Assembly (NCBI GenBank): GCA_002342805.1
Contig: DDQW01000036.1
Coordinates: 8,014 to 72,013, forward strand
DNA from: Clostridiales bacterium UBA2432
Lineage (GTDB): Bacteria > Bacillota > Clostridia > Lachnospirales > Vallitaleaceae
Length of the DNA stretch: 64,000 nt
Direction: 5' to 3'
Shown here piece after piece: positions 45,439-54,355 of the stretch. Every line of letters begins with the position of its first letter. Position 1 is the first letter of the stretch. A program made the position numbers and the translations under genes. The notes beneath the pieces were generated by a model. It worked only from the letters and a program-made list of their open reading frames with translations. It was not told the origin of the DNA and did no database searches.

Positions 45439-47235
45439 ATGGGAATCAGTCAGACTTTAGGGCTCGCAGCCTTATTAGGCATTCCATTTATTGTTATTTT
45501 ATATATGTTAAAACCCAAGCATCAAAACAGAGTGGTCGCCAGTACGTATCTTTGGCAACAGGTTTTTGATGAGATTGAATCTGCTTCAAAAATACATCGG
45601 TTGCGCAAAAGTATTTTGCTGTTTTTAGAAATTCTTGCCATGCTTTTAATCACGGCAATTTTATCCGGCGTGTTTCTAAAAAACGCCGGAAGCAGTCAGC
45701 ATCATATTCTTGTTCTTGATGGTTCATTATCCATGCAATCAACAGATGTGAAGCCGACACGATTTGAAGAGGCGAAAAACCTGGCGGCAGATTACCTGAA
45801 TCAGCTGGATGATGGTGCAATGGTATCGCTTCTTGTTTTGCGAGAAACACCGGAGATTTTGTTTCGTGAAGAAGAAGATCTTGCCTTGGTTCGTGATGGA
45901 ATCCGTCAAGTCCAACCGAGTATGAACTACGTTGACAAGGCATTAGCTTATGAGACCATCCAAGCTTTATCGAGTGACCATGATTACGACTTAGCCTATT
46001 TTGGTGATGATGATTTTCAAGGTGCGCGATTGTTTCGTATTGGAAAAGATGAGCGTAATTTATCTCTGCATGGCTTGTCAATGACAGCCTATGAGAACAG
46101 TCTATCTGCTTTGACGGAAGTGGTGAATGATTCACCACAAGAAGAGACGGTTCCTGTGAGCTTATATGTGGATGACTTATATTTAACGACAAAAGAAGTG
46201 ACGATTGCACCGAAAGGCTCAACACGGGTGTTTTTTGATAGTATTCCAAAGGAAACGAAAGTTTTAAAAGCGGTCATCGAAACATCCGACCGACTAGTAT
46301 TAGATAATGAAGCCCATGGTGTAGTGACACCAAAGCTTAAATCCCGACTTGCTTATGTGAGTCAAGGCAATCTCTTTTTAGAAAAGATTATGGACTTACA
46401 AGACCAGGTCGAAGTGTATGAAATTGATGAAGTTGGCGTGGAAATGTTGACAGGATATGATCTCTATCTCTTTGATGGCATTTCACCGGAAAGATTACCA
46501 ACAGATGGGAATATATTGATGATTGATCCACCGACAGAGGCGGTAACAGATTCGCTTTCTATTGGTTATATTGAAAATCCAATCTTTGAAGCAGCCAATC
46601 ATCCAATTACCCATTTAATTGAAGAACCGGAGTTTAAAATTGCAGTAACACAAGTATTTGATATAGATCGTGACACAACAGAAAGGAAAGAAAGTATTTA
46701 TGAAACAGAACATGGGACCATTGCGTATTCTTGGGAAAATGGTAGGAATCGTGGGGTTGTTTTCGGGTTTGATTTTCGTTATTCAGACCTACCTCTTGGG
46801 ATAGAATATCCTATTTTAATGACCAACACATTTAACTACTTATTAAACCCATCAGCCCTTAGTAGTAGTCAAATATCCGTTGGTCAAGCCTTAGACATTG
46901 GGCTTTCTCCAGATACAGAAAAAGCATGGATAGAAACGCCCCAAGGGGGAACGTTTTCCCTATCCAATGAAAATAAGTACATAACATTTCGAGATGCCGA
47001 TCAACTCGGTGTTTATACATTGAATCAACAAATTGGCGATGTGATAGAGACCGAATCTTTCGCTGTCAATACACCACAAAAAGAGACAATTACCTCAAAT
47101 GCATCCGGTGAAAAGGGTGAACGACAGACCTATTATACAGGCAAGGATTTAAGCATATGGATAGGAACGCTCTTGATTATTGTTCTCTTGGTGGAATGGC
47201 TGATCTATAGTAGGAGGAAGCGATATGCACGTTAA
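45439..47235 (+). CDS. BatA-type membrane protein with VWA domain
   Basis: A 598-residue protein with N-terminal membrane segments and a VWA domain carrying the metal-ion site DGSLS (residues 93-97). A second large extracellular part and a final membrane helix (near residue 575) follow. It resembles the N-terminal Bat family that accompanies MoxR and DUF58. GAGG precedes the ATG. It overlaps the next gene by 11 bases. Confidence 0.88.
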   Translation: MGISQTLGLAALLGIPFIVILYMLKPKHQNRVVASTYLWQQVFDEIESASKIHRLRKSILLFLEILAMLLITAILSGVFLKNAGSSQHHILVLDGSLSMQSTDVKPTRFEEAKNLAADYLNQLDDGAMVSLLVLRETPEILFREEEDLALVRDGIRQVQPSMNYVDKALAYETIQALSSDHDYDLAYFGDDDFQGARLFRIGKDERNLSLHGLSMTAYENSLSALTEVVNDSPQEETVPVSLYVDDLYLTTKEVTIAPKGSTRVFFDSIPKETKVLKAVIETSDRLVLDNEAHGVVTPKLKSRLAYVSQGNLFLEKIMDLQDQVEVYEIDEVGVEMLTGYDLYLFDGISPERLPTDGNILMIDPPTEAVTDSLSIGYIENPIFEAANHPITHLIEEPEFKIAVTQVFDIDRDTTERKESIYETEHGTIAYSWENGRNRGVVFGFDFRYSDLPLGIEYPILMTNTFNYLLNPSALSSSQISVGQALDIGLSPDTEKAWIETPQGGTFSLSNENKYITFRDADQLGVYTLNQQIGDVIETESFAVNTPQKETITSNASGEKGERQTYYTGKDLSIWIGTLLIIVLLVEWLIYSRRKRYAR

Positions 47236-49753
47236 TATGACGACAATCACACCATTACTCCTCCTTGTTCCGGTAGGAATCATAATGGGACTTACATACT
47301 ATCAAAAACATAAGCGGACCAAACGATTACAGGTTTTATGGTGGATGCGACTCTTAAGTATGCTTTTGATTATACTTAGTTTATGTGGCATGACTCTTGT
47401 GCAATCAGCCAAACACGATGGAACTATTTTTTTAGTGGACCGTTCTGAGAGTATGAATAACTATACGAATGACATGGAAACATTTATTCGCGAAGCGCTC
47501 AAAGATAAACCGGCCGATGATCTTGTCGGTATTGTAGCTTTTGCCAATGACAGTAAAATTGAAAAACCCTTGCGAGAACAAATTGAATTTAACGGCTTTC
47601 AGGTGCAATTGGATGATAGCTTTACTAATATTTATCAAGGCTTAGTACAAAGTCAGGTTGTCTTTGATCCGAATATTCGTAAACGTGTGGTGCTCTTAAC
47701 CGATGGTTATGAAAATAATAGTGAAGCAGATAAGCAATTACGTGCACTTGCAGATAATGGAATACAAGTCGATGTCGTTTCCTTTGAGCGACCGAATCAA
47801 CAAGAAGTACAAGTGGATGATATTTCGCTACCGAAAAGTGCGGAGAAAAATCAGATGATTCAAGTTGAAGCTAGTATTTTGAGTACCCATGCAACAAGGA
47901 CCGAGTTGCAAATCTATCTTAACGGGCAACTAAAATCAACAGAGACAATTGAGCTAAAAGCAGGTGAAAATAAGTTTACCTTTATCGATGAAATGACAGA
48001 AAGCGGTTTGGTTGATTATACAATTGAAGTGATTCCGACCGGAGATACCTATATTGAAAACAATAAACGTTCAGCCTATGTGATTGTCAATGATTTGCCG
48101 ACTGTTCTCTTGGTACAAGATACAAATAAAGAAGGTGAAAACTATATGCGACTATTAAAAGATACGGCCCATATAGATTCTGTTGCACCTGAAGAAGTTC
48201 CCTTGGAATTAGAGAGCTTGCTTAAATATGATGCATTTATCTTAGCCGATATTTCTTTGGAAACACTCTCTCCAAGATTTGTTGAACAGCTTGATATACT
48301 TATACGCAATCAAGGAAAAGGGCTTCTTGTTTCAGGAGGAGATAACAGTTATGGATTAGGTGGATATTATGACACCTTATTAGAAGAGATGTTACCGGTA
48401 CATGTGGATGTCAAATCCAAAGAAGAAAAACCCAACCTAGGCATGATCCTTGTTATTGATAAATCAGGAAGTATGTCTGCCGGTCAATATGGTGTATCTC
48501 AGATGGAACTTGCCAAAGAAGCGGCCATACGCTCGACAGAGATTTTAGAAGACAAAGATTATCTAGGTGTCATCGCTTTTGATGGTGAATTTAAGTGGGT
48601 GGTCAAGCCGGCGCCAATGGATGAAAAAGAAGACATGCAAGATGCTATTGCAACCCTTGTTCCCGGAGGTGGTACGTCCATTCGACCGGCACTCAATGCT
48701 GCAGTTGAGGCCTTAATTCCTTTAGATACGGCATTAAAACATATTATTCTCTTAACAGATGGACAAGCAGAAAACACGGGATATGAATCTATTATCACTA
48801 CTATAAACGATGAAGAGATAACCTTGTCGACGGTTGCTGTTGGCTCTGGAGCTGATCAGAGGCTTTTATATGCATTAGCTGAAGCCGGTGGCGGAAGGTA
48901 CTATGCAACCGATGTCTTTTCAGATATACCCTCGATTTTTACCAAAGAAGCCTTTATGGCGGGAAAAAAATATTTAAATAATGTATCCTTTCATCCGGAC
49001 GTGATGAATTCTTCAACACTACTCGATGGAATCACAGGACTACCCACATTGGATGGGTATGTGGCTACACGGGAAAAATCCATGGCTAAAGTTGTTTTAT
49101 CCGGTCCGGAACAAGATCCTATCTTAGCGACATGGCAGTACGGACTGGGTCGAACCATGGCATGGACATCTGATATGAAGGGTATGTGGACCGGACAATG
49201 GCTGAATTGGGAACAAAACAGAACATTGTGGAATAATAGCTTGGCGTGGTTAGTGCAACAACAAATCAATCAAGATTATTCTATACAAACGGACTATGCC
49301 AATGGACAGGGAAAGATTACCCTTGAAAACGTTACAGGAGAATCGGTTCAAGAGACAGAACTTTTCGGACAATTAACCAATCCGACAGGGGAGACAGAAG
49401 AAATCGAGTTCAAGGCAGTAGCACCCGGAACATACGAAGGTGTATTTCAACCGGACGGAGAAGGGGTTTATTTGGCCAATATCAGCTTAGAAGGCGATCA
49501 AGACTCGGAGCAACTTTTAGCCGGAGTGATTGTACCCTATTCGCCGGAATTCGACTTTTTTGATCAAAAACGATTGACACCGGAAAGTATGGTACAACAA
49601 TCCGGGGGACGAATTATAGAAGATCCAAGTGATGTCTTTAATGGGGAATTGCCTCCGGTTGAAGCCAGTCAAGATGTGTCATCGATACTATTAATCATTG
49701 GAATGCTCTTGTTTTTAGGGGAATTATTTTTTAGGAAAGTACGTTTATTATGA
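47225..49753 (+). CDS. Membrane protein with two VWA domains
   Basis: An 842-residue protein with two N-terminal membrane segments, a first VWA domain (DRSES, near residue 75), a second VWA domain (DKSGS, near residue 415) and a C-terminal membrane helix. A stretch between them resembles the glutamine-amidotransferase-like domain of related proteins. Both metal sites look intact. It ends the operon, and the next gene (minus strand) begins at its stop. Confidence 0.88.
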   Translation: MHVNMTTITPLLLLVPVGIIMGLTYYQKHKRTKRLQVLWWMRLLSMLLIILSLCGMTLVQSAKHDGTIFLVDRSESMNNYTNDMETFIREALKDKPADDLVGIVAFANDSKIEKPLREQIEFNGFQVQLDDSFTNIYQGLVQSQVVFDPNIRKRVVLLTDGYENNSEADKQLRALADNGIQVDVVSFERPNQQEVQVDDISLPKSAEKNQMIQVEASILSTHATRTELQIYLNGQLKSTETIELKAGENKFTFIDEMTESGLVDYTIEVIPTGDTYIENNKRSAYVIVNDLPTVLLVQDTNKEGENYMRLLKDTAHIDSVAPEEVPLELESLLKYDAFILADISLETLSPRFVEQLDILIRNQGKGLLVSGGDNSYGLGGYYDTLLEEMLPVHVDVKSKEEKPNLGMILVIDKSGSMSAGQYGVSQMELAKEAAIRSTEILEDKDYLGVIAFDGEFKWVVKPAPMDEKEDMQDAIATLVPGGGTSIRPALNAAVEALIPLDTALKHIILLTDGQAENTGYESIITTINDEEITLSTVAVGSGADQRLLYALAEAGGGRYYATDVFSDIPSIFTKEAFMAGKKYLNNVSFHPDVMNSSTLLDGITGLPTLDGYVATREKSMAKVVLSGPEQDPILATWQYGLGRTMAWTSDMKGMWTGQWLNWEQNRTLWNNSLAWLVQQQINQDYSIQTDYANGQGKITLENVTGESVQETELFGQLTNPTGETEEIEFKAVAPGTYEGVFQPDGEGVYLANISLEGDQDSEQLLAGVIVPYSPEFDFFDQKRLTPESMVQQSGGRIIEDPSDVFNGELPPVEASQDVSSILLIIGMLLFLGELFFRKVRLL

Positions 49754-50206
49754 TTATCGACGATGAAAGCGCGGAATAACCGCGCGACGACGATTAATAA
49801 GTTTTCCCATAGAGGTTGCGATAATAATGCCGGCAGCAATACCAAGGGCAATCAGCAAGGATTCAAAGCCAACGTTTAATGCTTCTTGGTAATTGGCTTC
49901 AATAATTTTTAGCATAGAATAGTAGAGCCCATAACCAGGGACTAAAGGTATAATGCCGGGAATGATGAATGTCGTTGCCGGCATTTTCATCGTTCGTGCT
50001 AGGATTTCGCCAAGAAGACCTACGATAAGAGCCCCAATGAGAGCAGCTCCGATCGTTGAGTTTAAAGTTGTCAAGAAGTATGAATATCCAACCCAACCGA
50101 GAGCCCCGGCTACACCGGTATGAAGCAAGACACGTCTGGGGATATTAAAGATAAAACCGAAACCGATGACACACATGGTGGCAAAGATAAATGCCTTAAT
50201 ATACAT
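49754..50206 (-). CDS. ThrE-type exporter, small subunit (DUF3815)
   Basis: A 150-residue membrane protein with four segments, matching the C-terminal half of threonine/serine exporters (PGIIPLVPGYGLYYSML). AGGAGG precedes the ATG. It overlaps the partner gene at 50196 by 11 bases. Split ThrE proteins of this form are common in Firmicutes. Confidence 0.9.
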   Translation of the reverse strand: MYIKAFIFATMCVIGFGFIFNIPRRVLLHTGVAGALGWVGYSYFLTTLNSTIGAALIGALIVGLLGEILARTMKMPATTFIIPGIIPLVPGYGLYYSMLKIIEANYQEALNVGFESLLIALGIAAGIIIATSMGKLINRRRAVIPRFHRR

Positions 50207-50984
50207 AAAGACCTCCTAAGAGCAATAGATTTAACTGTAAAATAATACCAACACCGATGGCAATAGCAGCAGCAACGAGTAGTGCCTCACTGAGCTTTGA
50301 CATGCCGGAAACGTAATCTCCATAGATTAGGTCTCGAATTGCGTTTGTAATGGCTACACCGGGCACGAGTGGCATAATACTGCCGATAATAATCATATCG
50401 ATATTGGCTGTAAGACCAAAACGTGACAGAATACCGATAGACAAGAGGGCTAAGCTGGCATTGACTATACCACCAACTAAATTTTTCATAAAAGAGGACT
50501 TTGATCGGTTAGTCATCACGGTAGAAGAAACCATGACACCTAGACTGACCAGAAAAGCTGCAATAAATTCAAAAAAACTACCACCAAATAATAAGGTAAA
50601 AAAGCCTCCGGATAAACCGCCAAAAAAAATAACAAGCGGTGCACTAAAGCGTGGCGCATAACGAATTTTGTCTAATTGTTCTTTAGCGTCATCCGGTGTA
50701 TATTTTCCGGCAACAAAATTTCTGGAAAAATCATTAATCATTCCAATGGCTTCAAGATCAATATGGATGTGGCGAATCCGTCGCACATAAGAGTAATCCC
50801 TTGTCTCATGATTATAGGAAACAAAAATACCGGTCGGTATCACAAAACTTTCAACATGAATATCTTGAGAGGCGCATATGCGATTGATGGTTTCTTCAAC
50901 ACGATAAGTCTCAGCGCCATTTTCAAGCATGATACGACCGGAATATATTGCGATTTCTAGAACTTGACGAATAGTGTCTTGCAT
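50196..50984 (-). CDS. ThrE-type exporter, large subunit (DUF1212)
   Basis: A protein of about 262 residues matching the N-terminal half of ThrE (RVEETINRICAS, then GGLSGGFFTLLFGG and the PLVPGVAITNAIRD motif). Together with the small subunit it should export threonine or serine. Two adjacent ATGs exist; the second, at 50984, has better spacing to GGAGG. Confidence 0.92.
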   Translation of the reverse strand: MQDTIRQVLEIAIYSGRIMLENGAETYRVEETINRICASQDIHVESFVIPTGIFVSYNHETRDYSYVRRIRHIHIDLEAIGMINDFSRNFVAGKYTPDDAKEQLDKIRYAPRFSAPLVIFFGGLSGGFFTLLFGGSFFEFIAAFLVSLGVMVSSTVMTNRSKSSFMKNLVGGIVNASLALLSIGILSRFGLTANIDMIIIGSIMPLVPGVAITNAIRDLIYGDYVSGMSKLSEALLVAAAIAIGVGIILQLNLLLLGGLYVY

Positions 50985-51142
50985 CATGGAGCCTCCTTAA
51001 AAACGAATCTCTATATTTCTTGTTTCCAATATAGCACAAGTGTCAATAAAATTAAATGAAAAATTTGACTTATAGTTTACTCGAAGTAGTATAATGAGAT
51101 TAAGCAAGAAAAACACAAGAGTATTTATAAAGGAGGATTTTG

Positions 51143-51994
51143 ATGAAAACATTAACAGATGCGTATACGTTACATAATGGGATAGAGATCCCCTGTGTAG
51201 GATTTGGAACATGGCAAACACCGGATGATGAGATAGGTGTTGCAGCAGTAAAAAAAGCTTTAGAAGTCGGATACCGCCATATTGATACCGCTGCGGGGTA
51301 TGGTAATGAGAGAAGCGTCGGTATCGCGCTTAAAGAAAGTGGAATACAACGGGAAGAAATTTTTGTAACGTCTAAACTTGATAATTCAGACCATGGATAT
51401 GAAGCAACGGTAGAAGCCTTTGAGAAAACCATGAAAGAATTGGATATGGATTATCTTGACCTTTACCTTATCCACTGGCCCAATCCCATTAAATTTAGAG
51501 ATCATTGGAAAGAAGCAAATGCCGGAAGCTGGAAAGCATTTGAAGAATTTTATAAAGCCGGTCGAATTAAAGCAATTGGTGTAAGTAATTTTAGACCACA
51601 TCACATTGAAGCTTTATTGGAAACAGCAGAAATTAAACCTATGGTCAATCAAATCCGTTTGTGCCCAGGAGATATTCATAAAGAAACAGTTGAATATTGC
51701 AAAGAAAACGATATTTTACTTGAAGCCTATAGCCCCCTAGGTACGGGCCAAGTCTTTGATGTAGCACAGATGAAAGAACTTGCAAAGAAATATGATAAAT
51801 CCATAGCTCAAATTTGTTTGCGTTGGAGCTTGCAAATGGGATACTTACCACTTCCAAAATCAGTTAAGCCCAACCATATCGAGGCAAATGCAGATATATT
51901 TGACTTCGAATTAAACGATGCTGATGTGGAAATGATGGCAAATCTGACGGATTGTTGTGGAAGAGCAAAAGATCCGGATGAAACCAATTTTTAA
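51143..51994 (+). CDS. Aldo/keto reductase (2,5-diketogluconate reductase-like)
   Basis: A 283-residue NADPH-dependent reductase with GFGTWQTP, the active-site tyrosine in DTAAGYGNE, the lysine in VTSKLD and the histidine in LIHWPNP. AAGGAGG precedes the ATG at 51143. Its transcript ends in a terminator before the MarR gene. The substrate is unknown. Confidence 0.94.
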   Translation: MKTLTDAYTLHNGIEIPCVGFGTWQTPDDEIGVAAVKKALEVGYRHIDTAAGYGNERSVGIALKESGIQREEIFVTSKLDNSDHGYEATVEAFEKTMKELDMDYLDLYLIHWPNPIKFRDHWKEANAGSWKAFEEFYKAGRIKAIGVSNFRPHHIEALLETAEIKPMVNQIRLCPGDIHKETVEYCKENDILLEAYSPLGTGQVFDVAQMKELAKKYDKSIAQICLRWSLQMGYLPLPKSVKPNHIEANADIFDFELNDADVEMMANLTDCCGRAKDPDETNF

Positions 51995-52016
51995 TCATAT
52001 AGTGTGAAAAATTTTG

Positions 52017-52047
52017 AAAAAGAGTTGCATGTGCAGCTCTTTTTTTC
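52017..52047 (+). terminator. Terminator of the aldo/keto reductase gene
   Basis: A 13-bp stem (52017-52029 with 52032-52044, one G-U) with a tiny loop and a T-run. Confidence 0.85.
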
Positions 52048-52090
52048 TTGACGAATAATATAAAATTCGATATAATGTTTGATATCAAAC
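52048..52090 (+). promoter_or_regulatory. Promoter and 14-bp palindromic operator of the MarR-ABC operon
   Basis: TTGACG, 17 bases, TATAAT, followed directly by the perfect palindrome GTTTGATATCAAAC at 52077-52090, over the expected transcription start. The MarR protein encoded next is the obvious ligand-controlled repressor. Confidence 0.75.
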
Positions 52091-52148
52091 AGTTAGAAAT
52101 CTAATCATGATTTTGACACTTAAAGAAATATAAGAAATGGAGAATAAT

Positions 52149-52583
52149 ATGTTAGAGAGGCGACTGGGCTTTGAACTACATTCGTTAAACAATCTCATTA
52201 AACGACGCGTTGAAAGTTCTGAATATTTTAGGCATGTTCAAGAGATGACAGGAACAAATAGCTGGATTATTTCTTATCTAGCGAAACATCAAGATGCAGA
52301 TATCTTTCAAAAAGATCTACAAGAACGTTTTTCAGTCACGCGTTCGACAGCATCAAAAGTACTCACGCTGATGGAACAAAAAAATTTAATTAAACGTGAA
52401 AGTGTTGCATCTGATGCACGATTAAAAAAAATAGTATTAACAGAAAAAGCGATTCAGATGTATGAAGCAATTGAATGTGAGATTGAATCCTTAGAAAAAG
52501 AGATGTTGAAGGGATTTTCAGAACAAGAATTACAAGAATTCTACCAATATATTGAACGAATGAAAGAAAATATAAGTTCTTAG
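52149..52583 (+). CDS. MarR family regulator
   Basis: A 144-residue winged-helix regulator (LQERFSVTRSTASKVLTLMEQKNLIKRE). GGAG lies seven bases before the ATG at 52149. The palindrome at its promoter and the ABC exporter genes 20 bases downstream suggest an autoregulated efflux control circuit. Confidence 0.93.
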   Translation: MLERRLGFELHSLNNLIKRRVESSEYFRHVQEMTGTNSWIISYLAKHQDADIFQKDLQERFSVTRSTASKVLTLMEQKNLIKRESVASDARLKKIVLTEKAIQMYEAIECEIESLEKEMLKGFSEQELQEFYQYIERMKENISS

Positions 52584-52603
52584 AACAATGGAGGTAATAT
52601 ATA

Positions 52604-54355
52604 GTGTATAAACGAATACTCAAAAGTATCCGAGAATATAAGAAGGATACAATAAAAACACCGATTTTTGTTATGTTTGAAGTCATTATGGAAGTTCTGA
52701 TTCCTTTTCTCATGGCGGATTTAATTGATTATGGTATTGATGCCGGTCAAATGTCTGTTGTGGTTAAAATGGGGGTGGCTTTACTGATCTCAGCTTTTAT
52801 TTCCCTTGTTTTTGGGGTCTTAGCCGGAAGAAGTGCAGCAATAGCTTCAGCAGGTTTTGCAAAAAATATGCGAAAAGATATGTTTTATAATGTACAGACA
52901 TTTTCTTTTTCAAATATTGACAAGTTTTCCACATCAAGTATTATTACACGGTTAACGACAGATGTCACGAATGTCCAAAATTCCTTTCAAATGGTTCTTC
53001 GTATGGCAGCCAGGAGTCCGATTATGTTAGCGTTTTCCTTAATCGCTGCATTTAGTATTGATGCAAAATTGTCCTTGATTTTTTTAGCGGCGATTCCGAT
53101 TTTAAGTTTAGGTCTATACCTAATTATCTCGAAAGCGTATCCGGTTTTTCAACGTGTTTTCAAAAGGTATGACCGATTGAATAACATTGTTCAAGAAAAT
53201 TTAGCGGGAATTCGTGTCGTGAAGTCATATATTCGCGAAGGTTATGAAAAAGAAAAGTTTAAAGAAATATCGAAAGAAATTTATGAGGATTTTTCTGAGG
53301 CTGAAAAAACATTAGCCTTCAATATGCCATTGGTTCAATTTCTTATGTATGCGTCCATGATTTTATTGTCATGGTTTGGTGCGCGTGCAATTATTGCCAG
53401 CGGAAATAATCCGGCCGTGGGATTAAGCACAGGACAACTGATGAGCTTAATTACATATACCATGCAGATTTTAATGAGTTTGATGATGTTTTCTTTTGTT
53501 CTTGTAATGATTACAATATCAAGGGCTTCTATTGAACGTATTTCAGAGCTCCTTGATGAAGAAAGCGATTTAAAAAATACAGATACACCGATTTATGACA
53601 TCAAAGATGGATCCATTGTTTTTGAAAATGTTCAGTTTAGCTATTCAAAAGATGCGGATAAATTATGTTTAAATGATATTAATCTGTCGATAAAATCGGG
53701 TGAGACAGTTGGGATTCTAGGGGGCACAGGATCGTCAAAAACAACATTGATTCAGCTTATACCAAGATTATACGACACAACAAAAGGAACTGTCCGAGTA
53801 GGTGGGCTTGATGTAAAGCATTACGATTTAAAGACACTACGTGACCAAGTTGCGGTCGTCTTACAAAAAAACGTCTTGTTTTCAGGAACCATTAAAGAAA
53901 ATTTGCGATGGGGAAACGAAAATGCAAGCGATGAAGAGTTGGTTGAAGCATGTAAGTTAGCACAAGCCCATGAGTTTGTTCAAGAGTTTAAAAACGGGTA
54001 TGATACCTATATTGAGCAAGGTGGGAGTAATGTGTCCGGTGGTCAAAAACAGCGGTTGAGTATTGCGAGGGCATTGCTTAAAAATCCTAAGATATTGATT
54101 CTAGACGACTCGACAAGTGCAGTTGATACAAAGACAGATGCGCTCATACGACAAGCCTTTATTGAAAAAATACCCAATACAACCAAGCTAATTATTGCCC
54201 AGCGTGTCGCTTCGGTACAAGATGCAGATACGATTATTGTGATGGAAGATGGTAAAATTGCCGGCATCGGAAATCATGACACCTTATTAGCAAGTAATGC
54301 GATATATAAAGAAGTCTATGAATCCCAAGTTAAAGGAGGAAACAGCCATGAATAA
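52604..54355 (+). CDS. Heterodimeric ABC exporter, degenerate-site half
   Basis: A 583-residue half-transporter with six membrane segments and an ATPase domain. Walker A reads GGTGSSKTT (serine at the third glycine position), and Walker B ends LILDDSTSAVD, with Asp in place of the catalytic Glu. The start codon is GTG with GGAGG nine bases upstream. It pairs with the next gene; its replaced catalytic residue is typical of the degenerate half of asymmetric exporters such as BmrC/BmrD types. Confidence 0.93.
   Translation: MYKRILKSIREYKKDTIKTPIFVMFEVIMEVLIPFLMADLIDYGIDAGQMSVVVKMGVALLISAFISLVFGVLAGRSAAIASAGFAKNMRKDMFYNVQTFSFSNIDKFSTSSIITRLTTDVTNVQNSFQMVLRMAARSPIMLAFSLIAAFSIDAKLSLIFLAAIPILSLGLYLIISKAYPVFQRVFKRYDRLNNIVQENLAGIRVVKSYIREGYEKEKFKEISKEIYEDFSEAEKTLAFNMPLVQFLMYASMILLSWFGARAIIASGNNPAVGLSTGQLMSLITYTMQILMSLMMFSFVLVMITISRASIERISELLDEESDLKNTDTPIYDIKDGSIVFENVQFSYSKDADKLCLNDINLSIKSGETVGILGGTGSSKTTLIQLIPRLYDTTKGTVRVGGLDVKHYDLKTLRDQVAVVLQKNVLFSGTIKENLRWGNENASDEELVEACKLAQAHEFVQEFKNGYDTYIEQGGSNVSGGQKQRLSIARALLKNPKILILDDSTSAVDTKTDALIRQAFIEKIPNTTKLIIAQRVASVQDADTIIVMEDGKIAGIGNHDTLLASNAIYKEVYESQVKGGNSHE

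Noticed and set aside
45650..46249. A 199-codon open frame opposite the BatA-type gene
   Set aside because: It is antisense to a clear VWA protein and has no family features.
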